Shown here piece after piece: positions 22,421-34,400 of a DNA stretch of 64,000 nucleotides. The notes beneath the pieces are model-generated. The model saw only the letters and a program-made list of their open reading frames with translations. It ran no database searches and was not told where the DNA came from. Made by a program: the position numbers and the translations under genes. Positions within the stretch are counted from its first letter, which is position 1. The number at the start of each line of letters is the position of its first letter. The DNA is from Sordaria brevicollis (lineage: Eukaryota; Ascomycota; Sordariomycetes; Sordariales; Sordariaceae): NCBI GenBank assembly GCA_033439795.1, contig JAUTDP010000001.1, positions 806,001-870,000 of the forward strand, written 5' to 3'.

Positions 22421-25400
22421 TCACTGATTCCTAACCACAAACCTAGCCGTAGCAACCCTCATCCGCTTGCCATAGACAATGACCGGTATCAACAACAAGC
22501 TGAAAACGCCCAAAATCACCGAAAACCCGCCCCCAAACACCACCAGGTACCCTTGCTTCGCCACCCACTCGCTCACGAAAAAGGTCCAGGCGAAGGGGAT
22601 CAGGCCGCGCAGGATGCAGATCATGACGAAGCAGTCGGGGGCGAGGTTGGCGTAGGAGTCGATGAGCTTTGTTTGTTTGTTAGCATAACCGGTGCGGGAA
22701 AAAAGGGGGCATGGGAGCTATGAGGGGAGGGAGAGTAGAAATATAAGCGTGGGAAGTGAAGAGCGAGACATATGTGAAGAAAGGAAAGCAAACGAGGGAA
22801 GGGAAAAAAGAGCGTGATGTGAGGGAGGAAGGAAAGGGGAAGAAGTGGAAGAAGAACTTACGTAGTTAAACCAAACCCCCGGCACCCCCGCGACCCCAAA
22901 GCTGACCATGCCAAACCCAAACACCAGTCCGAGCCAACTATACTTGTTGTTGACTATGCTTCCCTCCCCTACTCCTCCATTTCCACTTCCACTGCCACTA
23001 GTTAATCCCAATCCCGCACCCGCCGTTCCATTCCCAACTACCGTTCCATTCCCAACTACCGTCCCATTCCCAACCACCGTCCCATTCACACCACCACCCG
23101 CACCACCCGCACCACCACCCCCCGTCAAACCCGGTGGTAGTGGTGGTCCAAACTCCCCACAAAACGCCCAAACCAACAACCCCCCCGTGGCAATCACCAG
23201 CCCTGGCAACGCAACCATCAATCTACTTTCCGCTTCCGCATAGCCATATTCACTATTCCCTCCGAAGTTGTAAAACCCAGCAAATAACCGTTCACCGAAG
23301 GTTTTAACTCTCCCTGCCATCCCACCTCCCCTACCTTCCCTTCTATCCCTCCCTCCCCCTCGACCATCCCCTCCCCTTCTATCCCTTCCATTCCCTCCCC
23401 CTCCCTCCTTTACCCCTCCCCCTCCCCCTCCCCCTACCTCTCTATCCTTTCCCCCTCCCCCTCCCCCCTTTCCCCCCACCCCAAACCTCGAAACCCCCCT
23501 CACACCAACACCCCTCATCCTCTCATCCCCCACCAAACTCGTATACAACCCCCCCAGCAAAATGCCCATCAACGCCCCGCTAAACATTACCAACCCGGCG
23601 TGGTCTACGCCCCAACTATAGGGCGGCGAAGCGAGTAACGTTGGTCCTAAGGTGGATAAAACGGCGAAGGAACCGATGAGGGTGGAGTATTGCAGGGTTG
23701 CTACCCAGACGGGGGGAAGCAAAAGGGTGAGGAAGGGGGAGAGGAAGTGTGAGAGGAGGGAGCGGGGGGCGGTGGGGAAGGGGAGGGTTGGGTGGCGCGG
23801 GTGGGAAGGGTGTATATTGGTGTGGGTGGGGGTGGAGATGGAGGGGTTGTTGGCAAAGTTGGGGGAGTAGGGGGAGTGATAAGGGGATAGGGGGAAGGGG
23901 TTGTTGGTGGTGGTTGGGTCGATGAATGGTGGTGGTGGTGGCGGGGGATATTGTTGTTGAGGAAAGAAGCGGAGGGAGCGGAGGTAGGTGTAGGGTTCGT
24001 AATGGATGGATGAATCTTCTGATGATGGTGGGAGGGAAAAGATGGAGTTGCGGTAGGGGTTGCTGCTGCTGCGAAGGGTGAAGCGGTTGGAGCGTCCGTT
24101 GGCGTTGGCGTTGTTTTGGGGTTTGTGAAGGATGGGCCGGTTTTGGTTCCCGCCTCGACCACCTCGACTTAGTGGGCGGGTGGTGTCAATCTCGGTAGGA
24201 GGGTAAAGACGGTAGCGAGGACCTGGAACGGCGGCGGCGGCGGCTCGTCGTGCTGCTATTCCTCCTCCTCCTCCTCCTCCGGTACCTCCTCCGGCAGCAA
24301 GTATGCGAGCACCGCCAACATTCTCTCGTCCCGCTTGCCCTGCAGCGGGTGGTGGTGGCCGTAAAACAGTCGGCATCGAAGGCTCCCCCAGTCCGTGATG
24401 CGCCACAGAAAAATTGTCGTCAGACTCCTCAACAGACTCATCAGACTCCGAGGCGGTCTCGTACCAAGTCAGCCCCAGTCTTGGGTCCCAGTAATCCCGA
24501 AAGTATTGCGGCTGGCTCGTGTTGATGTTTAGCGGGGTGAAGACCCGGGTACTAACGAACCGCGACGGCATCGTCAATCTTACCGACGGCAGAGTGCCCA
24601 AGCTGAGGTATGGCGCGGGGGTGTGTTGGTAGTAGTATCGTCGAACGCTTGACCTTCGCTTGTCGTTGTCGTTGTTGTTACCTCCCTCGATCTCCTTTTC
24701 TTCCTCTCCAATGTTTTTCTGGTGGTTTTGGTTTGGATGATGTTGACGCTCTTTCCCCTTTGACGTAGCGGCAGTAGCAGATGCAATAGCCGGAAAGCAC
24801 AACGGACCTCTTTCGAAAAGCGTCTCCGGAACCAAAAGCACCATGGCCAGGAACGCAACTCCCGTCAGAGCGGCAGTGACCCGAAAGATGCCAAACCATC
24901 CAAACTTTGTGACGATATACCCTCCGCTCATTCCCCCAATTACCGATCCGCTGGCGAGAAAAGCCGTATACAGAGCCTAGATATAAATAGACTGTCGTCA
25001 GCATCATCTTTCATCACCATTCGTTCCCAAAGAAAACCTACCATCCACCCCCCCCTCTCCCGCACAAAAAACATATCCCCCACCACCGCCGGCCCAACAG
25101 TCTCCGAGACACTACTCCCCAACCCCTGAAAGATCCTAATAACCAACACCCCCTGATACATCCCCATCCCATAGCCCCTTCCTCCACCCCCATCCCCATC
25201 CCCGACATCCCCGACATCCCCGGAGGTACCATCCCCAAGACCGCCCCCAGCTCCAACCCCCCTCACCCCACACCCCGTCGCCACAAACAACATCAGCGCG
25301 CTCACAACCAACACCACCCTCCGTCCAAAGACATTCGCCAGCGGCACCCAAACGATATTACCCAGTCCCAACAGGAGCACATTGAGCGCGGTGAACCGGC

Positions 25401-26210
25401 TCAGGTCGCCCATCCCCCGCGGGTCGGCGGGGAAGGAGGTGTTCCATACGGCGAGGGCCGGGGTGAGCGAGGCGGAGGCGAAGGAGCACGCGAAGGCGTA
25501 GTTGCTGAGGGCGAGGAGGCAGGCGAGTTTGCGCCAGCGGGGCCAGGTGAGGGGGTCGCTGGGGTCGGGGGTGGGGAGGGGGAAGGTGGTGAGGTTGAGG
25601 GTGGGAGGAGGGGGGGGATGTCTTCTGTTTCTTGTGGTTGGTGGTGTTGGGGCCGTAAATGGTTGTGGGGTGGTGTGCGCTCTGATGATATGGGATGTTG
25701 TTAGCTGCCAATGATAGCAAGCAGAGTTGGGCTGTTATGGCACGGGGAAAGATGGTTTAAGAAACGGGGAGATGATCGAAGGGGGGAGTGAAAAACCATA
25801 CCAACAAGCTTCACCGTCCCCGGCGGCGTCGCGGCCTTGACCTCATCCTTGGACAACCCAAAGGCGAACCTCCAACCGGGCATAATAACAATATCGGTGG
25901 TGGTACCGAGATGCTCCTGATTGTAAGTTTCGCAGTTCTCGTGGTGGTGGGGTAGGCGAAGAAGTGCTTCGGGGGAATAAGGTCCTGTGCGAAAGCGAAA
26001 GCGAAAGCGAAAGCGAAAGGCTTCGAAGGCGGCGGCGGCGGCGGCAGCGAGCTGTTGTTGAAGTGTGCCGGTGTCTTCTTCTTCTTCTTCTTTTCGAGCA
26101 TTGGCTGGAGGATCTAGTTCTACTGGGTTTGTCCGCTCTGGGGCGCCACTCGCACGACGACGACGACCAGCCGCAAGGAGAAGGCTGTACCTAGGGCCAA
26201 AGGTGATCAT
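22421..26210 (-). CDS. Large MFS-type transporter-like protein with low-complexity loops
   Basis: Four exons (26210-25802, 25679-25042, 24976-22862, 22666-22421) join in frame to 1135 residues, about twice a normal MFS protein. Introns are 122, 65 and 195 bp. The core is a fungal MFS transporter: the PPGTVKLV and PSDPLTWPRWRKL entry motifs, first-half helices with a degenerate motif A (NVFGRR), IRIFQGLGSSVSETVGP, then GYIVTKFGWFGIFRVTAALT and VPETLFERG. A loop of about 280 residues (Pro/Asn/Ser-rich) follows before helices resume at PPVWVATLQYSTLIGSF. A second loop is Gly/Arg-rich, and a third carries NGTVVG three times, with NxT glycosylation sequons. The last four helices end near the stop. 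The N-terminal region has an (FR)5 run from a CGAAAG repeat. The first intron acceptor uses the second AG of CAGAG to keep phase. Transport activity is inferred. Confidence 0.78.
25982..26015. repeat. CGAAAG microsatellite inside the large MFS coding exon 1
   Basis: About five CGAAAG units encode alternating Phe-Arg on the minus strand. The six-base unit keeps the frame when copy number changes, so length variation would only change the run of FR dipeptides in the cytosolic N-terminal tail. Confidence 0.8.
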
Positions 26211-27323
26211 CCAAGATCAGATCGAGTCAAGGAATCCCGACTGAACATCGGGAGGGGAGTACAAGTCTCCCAGCGGAAGGCAGGCAAGAGGCGATCAGGA
26301 AAGGAGAAGAAGAAGGGTGTGAAAACACTTGTCTCGGGCTTGTTATCTCGTTTGCCGTCACAGTGAGGACATCGGCTTTCGTTGGTGTTGATAAGGATGG
26401 CTGTCGAGATGGACTGAGAGGCGAAGTTGCAAGGTGCAATTGCGAAAGCCGTCGTCAAACTGACTTCACATCCACCGAGGCAGCTGTTGGCACATGGCGG
26501 CATGTCCATATCGGGCATATCGGAAGCATGACTGCTGTGACTGAAGCATCTGCTGATATCTGCATGAGATAAGGGGCTAACATCGTCTCAAGAGCGATAG
26601 AACATGTCTTGGGAGAGTTTGAGACCTACGACAGTCTCAATTCCATACCAGGTGGATGCTCTAACCCAAAGGGCTCAACGTGAAAGTGAAGAGGTCAAGC
26701 CGGTGATCGTCCGGTAGTAATTTTGCAATGAACATGCCTTTACTCAAAACGACCCCTGAGAGCGAGCGTTGACATGGCATTAGAACGCCCAGGCAGGGAG
26801 TGAGGTCAAGCGAGAAGTGCGGATGGAGGAAGAAACGACTTGTGCCTGTAGAATCGCGGGTATTCTCCCTTTATACTTGTCCAGGTCCGTCCCCAACCAG
26901 GCCAGCAGTCGTGACATGACGTTTTCTTTATCAATGAGAGAATAGGAGGGAAATGATGTCCAAGAAGAGGTTGTCCATGTCTTGAACCATGACCGCCACT
27001 TGGCAGACGTCGTCCCTAGGACAGACTCATCCTAGGATACCCATGTTAGCGTACATACTCTCCAAGTCCGGATGCGATCCGATCCGTGGATCATAGGGCT
27101 GAACTTACCCAACCGTCGATCTCCTTCTCCTATCCAAAACCTTGGCTGACACGAAGAAAAAATGGTGATAAAGGACGGACTGAACAAACGAAGAATCTCT
27201 ATTTTCCGCTACCAAACTTTTCTGTTTCTTTTTCCTCCCTTTTCTTTTTCATCCATCTCTCCCCTTCCACATCCCCCCTTTCCCCCCAGTCTCCCTTCCT
27301 ACTCAGCAGAGAAAAAAAAAGAC
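26211..27323. other. Intergenic between large MFS and PheRS beta (tandem, minus strand)
   Basis: This is upstream of the MFS gene and downstream of the PheRS gene. No coding sequence is supported. The segment 27180-27340 is pyrimidine-rich, consistent with 3' flank. Confidence 0.5.
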
Positions 27324-29323
27324 TCAAAGAAAAACCTCCAAATTCACCTCCAACACACTAACCGGGTATCTCAACTCAAACCTCTCCAGCACGCTCGGAT
27401 GAAGGACTCCAAACTCGCCAATCCTCCTCGTCTGCCCGCCAAGCCGCAAATAACTCGCCGCCGCCCTGCCCGCGAAAAACGTAGGCTCGTCAATCTCCCT
27501 GATGAAATACCCATTGCCCTTCTCCTCGCTCGGGTTCTCCTCGACCTTGTAATCCACGCTCTTGCCGTGCAGATCCTCCTCGTGCGTCACGAAGCTGACG
27601 CGCAGCATAGACAAAATACGGTCGAGCAGGCCGTGCACCACCTCGAACCCGGACGTCTTGCCGTAGAAGGCGGCGGCGAAGTGGCGCTCGTTGCGCGCCT
27701 TGCGCTCCTTGGACTCGTCCTTGAGGGCGACGTCGGCGACTTCGGTGATTTTGAGGGGGAGGCGGACGGACTTGTTTTCGCGGAGGGTCTTGAGGAGGCC
27801 GGGCAGGAGGGAGGTGCGGACGACTTGGTACTCGACGGATTTGGGGTTGGCGAGCTTGATGGCCGTGGCGCCGTCGTCGACGCGGTTGAGCCACTCAAAG
27901 TTCTCTTCGTGCGAGCAGAGGATGAGCGGCATCACTTCGATCCAGCCGGCCATGGCGCATTCGTTGCGGACAATGTCGGAGACTTTGTTGATCATGAGGG
28001 GTTTGCCGATGGTGGAGGCTTGGTTGGGGGAGGTGCGGGGCAGGTTGTTGTAGCCGTAGGCGATGGCGACGTCTTCCATCTGTTGTCACGGGGGTTAGCC
28101 ATTGTCATTTCTCCATGTTAAAACTAGACCGTGAATGACAACATACCACATCGCAAGCGTGCAACACATCCGCACGAGTAGGCGGCACAGAGACCTTGAT
28201 GATCTTGGCATCCTTCTCATCGGGCACAGCAGTATACGCCATCTTTCCCAGCAACTTGCACAAGCTCTCGGGGCTCTCCTGCAGACCGCAGCACTGGTTG
28301 AGATAATCAACCTCCACATCCATAACACGGGTGTGCAGGCTGGGAGTCACGCGGGTGGTGCCGTTGTGCTCCGACACAATCTTGACGGGCTCGATGGTGA
28401 AGGGGTCCTCGCAGTACTTGGAGAACATGGCGACCATGATGTTGCAGACAATGTCGAGCTTGGTCTGGTCGGTGGCGGTGATCTCGATGAAGACGTTCTT
28501 GGTGTCGAGCGTGATCTTGGAGTGGTCGCTGTTGATGATGGGAGGGAGCGAGCAGACGGTCTTGTTGGCGTCAAAGATGACGGGATAAACAGGCTTGTCG
28601 CGGATGATGTGCAGGTAGCGGCCCAGGTGCTTGTCGGCCTCGTAGAAGTGCATCAGCTCTTCGCCGTTCATCTTCTTGGTCTGGTTGAGGGGCACAAAGT
28701 TGATGTCCTTCGGGGCCAGGGCCTCGTAGGTGAAGGGGCCCTGGACGGTGTCGAGGTCGTGGGTGCCGATGGAGACGAGGGTCCTCTGGCGGGCCAGGTT
28801 CTGGTGCAGCTTGTCCTGCAGGCCGATGAAGGACTCGTATCTCTCCGGGGTGAACCTGATGTTGCGCAGGATGGCGCCGGCGACGTAGGGGCGGACCTTT
28901 TCGGTTTCGGGGCTCACGGTGATCTTTTGCATCTTGTCCTCGGGGATGTCGAGCAGCTTGAAGTTGGGGGTGGACTGCTTGCCGCGGAAGATGTTGAGGT
29001 ACATGGCGATGCCCTCGAAGCACAGCATGTCGTAGCGGTTGGCGGGGATCTCGATGGCCAGCTCGGGGGCCTGATCCTTGGGGCGCGTCTCATCCTCCTC
29101 GGTGTCCTTGTCGAGCTCGATGCCGAACTCGAAGCAGAGCTGTTGGAAGGTGTCGGGGGTGAATCTGGGGGAGTTGGAGTTAGTATGTAAGTGTCGTGTT
29201 CATGTCAAAACCAAAACACCATGGCGGGGTAGTCGTGATAATTGTATGACCAAACAAAAACAAAACTTACTGCTCGCCAAGCTCCTCAAAGAGGCGGTAC
29301 TTGTCGACGTTAATGGTAGGCAT
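27324..29323 (-). CDS. Phenylalanine--tRNA ligase beta subunit, cytosolic (Frs1-like)
   Basis: This is the beta chain of the alpha2-beta2 cytosolic phenylalanyl-tRNA synthetase, which charges tRNA-Phe and edits Tyr-tRNA-Phe. Three exons (29323-29271, 29164-28147, 28079-27324) give 608 residues, the usual eukaryotic length. Introns are 106 and 67 bp. The start MPTINVDKYRLFEELGE and the following FTPDTFQQLCFEFGIELD match the family's N terminus. The B3/B4 editing domain is at about 110-290 (VSIGTHDLDTVQGPFTYEA, then FDANKTVCSLPPIINSDHSK), B5 contains VPPTRADVLHACDVMEDVAI (the intron falls inside it), and the C-terminal catalytic-like domain ends with GEFGVLHPSVLERFEL. All expected blocks are intact. 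A frame antisense to this gene is a codon-bias shadow. Confidence 0.95.
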
Positions 29324-30963
29324 CTTGGGCTGGTAATTGTCGGTCGAGTCTTGGAATTATGGAAATTCGACGAGACTGGCGCAAAAAAAAGACAAGACAA
29401 ACACGACACACGACAAGAACGGGAAACGGAGACGGGGGGCGGGCGAGACGGGCGAGACGGGGACGGGGGGAGGATCAGAGGAGTCGCCGCAATGCTAGGC
29501 AGGGCAATCGGGCGCAATCCACTTGGAACTTTTCGAGACTGACGACGGGAGACACACTGCGCACTGCAACGGCCGGGGACCAGACCAGCGAGACCAGCGA
29601 GACGGGAGCTCCATAGCGGCGCGCGAGTGGAGGCCCCAGTCCCCGGTCCGGCAACGGATGACTCAAAATCCACGGGCGGCAACCGTTCTGCCACTTGCCG
29701 CCGCCTGCTTGTTTGGGGTCCGATTGACTCAACCCCACCACCCCGCTCCAATTGAGTTACACAAGCATAGACCCTAACCCTCCTTTGTCCCATCTCCTCC
29801 CGTCATCCCATTCCTCCTTTGCATCTGGTTGACACTCGCCTTCATCTTGTCCGTTCCTTATCAGATCGAAGGAATCGCGATTTGACTAGATCGCAGAATA
29901 GAGAGGTTCATTAACAAGTTTGGTTAATGGTTAAATGAAGCACGTGGAAGGACGATATCTTAGGTCAGCCACGGCACCAAAGACGGTCATTTTAATTCAT
30001 TCACCTCCCGCAACTCCTACCATGGTAGGTAGTCCCCTCCCTACAAGTACCATAGTGAGCTTCTTCCTTCCTGTCTCCAAACCCTCCCCATCTCCTTTTA
30101 GAGCTATCTCCCCTCAATCTCTTTTCACCATCTTGATCATACCTCATAGCTCATAAAACTCTGTCCAACATACATAACCGGGCCCCTATAGTAGACAATC
30201 CTCAATGTGTATGTGCGTGCGTGTTCAATGCTGTTGACCGCAAGCTGCCGGCATTCCCCCTCTTCCTCCTGGTACAGAAACATAATACTCAGGCACTCAA
30301 TCGGCCCAAATGAACAATTGATAAAACAGATAGCCACCCAAGTCCCAAGTCCCCAAGATAAGAACGCCCCAGAGAAAAAACTGTACATGAAACACTGTAT
30401 AACACGGCATGATATGATAAGACCAACGACCAACACAGACATAATAAACGATGATGGGGAAGAAGGGTATGTATGTATGTATGTATGGGTATGGTATACG
30501 GAAGGGAAGGGGTATTCGTGACGTTGACAGAACAAAAAGAAAAGATCCGAGCTGAGTGAGGGCCGCGCTGCAGCTATCCAAAAGGTGAACTCCCATCGGG
30601 AGTTCATAGAGAAAGAGAAGGGGAAAACATGATAATGATAGGTAAACATGACTGTATGTATGTAAAAAGGACCCTGGTATATCGTTGGTTTATGACGAGC
30701 GAGATGGTATATGCAAATCAGGAAATGGGGGAATCGGAAAGCAGTTGCAAGATAAGAGACAGACCCCAAAAAAGAAAAACAACAACCCAGGAGGAAAGAA
30801 AAAAGTAGCAACCACAGCCCACAACCGGCCGAGACTTCGCAAAACTGACCAGCCTTTGCCCGCCAACAACACACGACACGCACACACACACACACAAACC
30901 ACATTCAACCCACAACCCAAGCGTTGAAGCCCAGGTCAATTCCTCCTCTCAAGTTAACCCAAA
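29324..30963. other. Intergenic, 1.6 kb
   Basis: This is the PheRS promoter plus the 3' flank of the 1863-aa gene. There are simple repeats only: ATGT tetranucleotides at about 30466-30486 and a CA run at about 30875-30895. No coding sequence is supported. Confidence 0.5.
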
Positions 30964-31456
30964 TCACCGCATCTGCTGCGCCATAAACGTCTTCGCCAAC
31001 TCATCCCCCCCACTCTCCGCCGCCCCCATCCAATGAATCGCCAGACACATCAGCGCCGGATCGCTCCTCACATCTCCCATCCCCATACCCGCAAACCTCG
31101 AGCCTTCATCCGAACTGCTTCCACCGGGGTGGCCAGACCGTCCATGTCCATGTCCATGTCCACCACCGCCGCCGCCGCCGCCGCCGCCGCTGCCGTACTT
31201 GTCAATAACAGCTTGCTTGAACACCTCCCGCGGCTTGCTAAGCGGCAGGGTAGTTCGCTCCACCAGCTCAGGGTTGGACAGGTAAAAGATGGCCAGCTCG
31301 CGTTGCGCAGTGGGATCGCCCTCCTTGGCCGTGATGGTCCACATGCGCGCCGCGTCAGCGAGGGAGTGCGTGGTAAGCGGCAGAGGAGATGGTGGCGAGT
31401 TGAAGGGTGACGACGGGTTGTCGGCTGTGGGCGTTTGCGTGCCGCTTGGCTCTTCT

Positions 31457-31491
<35 letters not shown>

Positions 31492-34400
31492 GCTGCCGCT
31501 GCCGCTACCGGTGCGATGGTCGTAGGCGTCGTTGCGAGTCGTGGTAAAGTTCTTAACTACCTCGTCTGCAACTTCGACCATGGTCCGACACACTTCTTGC
31601 TTGAGACTCAGCGCGGCGAGGCCGGCGTCCCAGAACGCCTTGCCGCGTTCAGTCTTGTCTAGCATGTTAGGCGAGACAAAAGCCGCGATGAATTGAAGGT
31701 CGCGGAAGAGCGTCTTGGGACGCATGCCTGCATCACGGAAGAGCTTCTGAAGGACGTTGGCAATGGCATCCGTATTGGCAGGATAAACCGACACCACGGA
31801 GCGGGCGTCGGCGTCTCGGCCTCCAGCTGGTCCTCTACCACCATGCCCATGGCTGCCGGCAAAGGTTGGGGCTTGCATAAGAGCGTGAGAGCGCCGCTCC
31901 TTGAAGCTGTCGATTGCATCGTCGATAGGTTGCGAACGCGTTTGAACCCCATGCTCCTCGGTCGCTGAAGATGCCGAGCCGAGATCGGATCTCGCCCATG
32001 CCAGCCGGGAGCGCCGGGATCCCGAGCTGAGAGATGCACTGATCAAGTGTTGCAGCTCATGAAGAGCGTTCAGTTTTACATACGGGTTTGGATGTACGCA
32101 GAACATGCGCAAAAGTCTCTGGTAGGACTTCATGAACGGGAAATCAGGCAGTACTTCCTTCTTCCCATCCCGGTTAGACCGCTGGCCGGTGGTTTCAGGG
32201 GCCGTGTTCTCGTTTCCGTGAACACTACCCGAACCACCTGCCTCGGCCACAGGACTCTGCGTCTCAGACGCACCCTTTTCGCTTACCCCATCGCGGAGAT
32301 CAGTGTAACTCCTCTTTCTTTCGAGAACCCGTTGCTTGAGGCCACCTTTGCTCCCGGCAGACTTGCGCTTCTCCTTGCCCAGGGCCTCGCGGTTACGGCG
32401 CTGGATGGCTTCTCGGCGATCGATGCAGTCCTGACCTAAGCCTTCGAACCACGCGTCCGTTTCTGAACCGCGAGAGAAAACGAGATTGCCAAGGTCGGAC
32501 AGAATAAGACTTGTCAGTGTCTGCCGAAGTTCGCCAAGGAAGCGAGCCTTCTCCTCCGACTGGCGCTGTTGAAATACGGTTTCATTGGAAGATGTCACGG
32601 AGGCGCCAGACCGACCAATCGAGTGCTGAGAGTTTGATGGCAGTGCGTGGTGGTTGGGAGGGTTGAAAGAGCCAGAGAAGTTGGTCACACTTGTGGTTGG
32701 CGACTGAGCTCTGGATGTAACGGTACTCGGAGACGTTGGTCGGTGGTGGAACGGTGACCAGAATGTCTCACGAGAGTCGATTTGGTGCACCGGAGACGAT
32801 GCGCCAAAATAGTCTGAGCCGTCAATCTCAGATATCGCCGTGCTGGCCCTTGAGTAGCTAAAGCGGCTAGAGGAATCGAACGACAGCTGACTCAGATTGT
32901 GGCCCGACAAAGCTCGCAGGTTGTTGTTGGATGACCGGCCGCGCATCCCAGGTGTGTTGAATCTCCTTTCAGGATCACTTATAACGCTGATGGAGTCGTC
33001 CCACGACACGGATTGCGTGTCAAAGTCTCGCTGATCACGGCGGCTGACCTGCTTGCTCTCAAGGTTTCGCCTATCCCGCGTGAACAACTCACTGGACCAC
33101 AGAACTGGCCCGTCGACAATGCTGTCACCAAGAAGTTTGTTGATGCAATTGTCAACCTCGCAGCAAAAGCGATGGATTCTTTCCTCTCCGCAGCAAAAGT
33201 TTTCGACCTCATACTGCTGTAACCACCTCGCAGTCTTCTCTGCCTGCTCATCGCGGAGCTTGTTGGGCCCACCTTGCTCTTCGGGTGCCGCGAGAATGTC
33301 CAAGATTTGGGATTCCGTCTTGAAGAGGTAGCTGGATGCCGGGCCACGTTGCATTCTACTCTTTACCCGCTGGAATGAGTTCCAACGGTGTGGCATACCC
33401 ATCGTCTTGAGTGCGACTGCAACATTCCGAGATTCGTCATAAGGTGCCGAGTTGCGTACGTCTGTAACGTACCACATCTTGTCACGAAGCGCACGAAGCC
33501 GGCGCATCATTGAGTCAATCAGACCCTCGGCGCGTTCCTGACTCTGCTTAAGCCAGATGAGCCATGCATCGTAGTCTTCGATAGCGGCAGCGGACTTGCG
33601 GATCGAGTCGCGTGGGCCGCGGGAGAAGATGTTGAGCAATGTTGCGAATCCGTCCTTGCGCAGAGAGTCGGATGTGAGAGCGTTGAGTTGCTGTAGTGTC
33701 CTCCAGTAGAGGTGAGCGTTGACGAAATCTGATTGCGCTCGGGATTGGGAGGATGCGGCTGTTAACATGGCGATGAGGGGTGACGCGGCGGATTCTGCAG
33801 CCTCTGGAACCTCCTTGCCCTTGCCATTTCCCCGACTGGATGTGTCAGACAGACTGCTGGTAACGCTCGGGGCTCGTGATCGATAGCTGTTGTAGGGATT
33901 CCGGCTGCCCATGCTGTTAACGATACGGTTTTTGGACCTGTACTTTTTGAGAGTAGATGCTCGGTTGCTAAATGTCTGCTTTCGCGTGCCACTGTTCTCC
34001 AAGTTCTGAGGGATCTCATATTCCTGAACTAGCTTCAGGATCGCATCTCTAAGTTGGTGGTAATCTTTGTACAACGTCGGTCGTTCGTTATCCGTCTCGT
34101 CGGTTTCGCTATCCGTATTGGAGGAAGTCGCCTCTTCATCAACTTCATCATCGGGATCGAACGTCATGTGGGTTGATAGTTGACTGCCGTTACCTGAGAT
34201 AAACAGAACCGCCCAACGCTCGGCACAAGGGTGACATGAGCCGTTCAGCACATCTTGTCCAAGGACCTGAGACATCTCATGCAGAGCGAGTCGTAGCCGG
34301 TACCCATCATCCTCGTAGTTAACCGAAGAACTTGGGGCGCTTGAAGCCGGAGGAGAGTAACCAGTGCCCTCCTCGAGAAGGGGTTCTCGGGATGTTGTTA

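Noticed and set aside
17209..26210. A secondary-metabolite cluster (P450, two MFS genes, amidohydrolase)
   Set aside because: No backbone enzyme (PKS, NRPS, terpene synthase) or pathway regulator is nearby; the genes are widely spaced and a tRNA lies among them.
28135..29190. A 351-codon frame antisense to PheRS beta
   Set aside because: Same codon-bias shadow, with repetitive V/G/L/D composition; the sense protein is a clear match.
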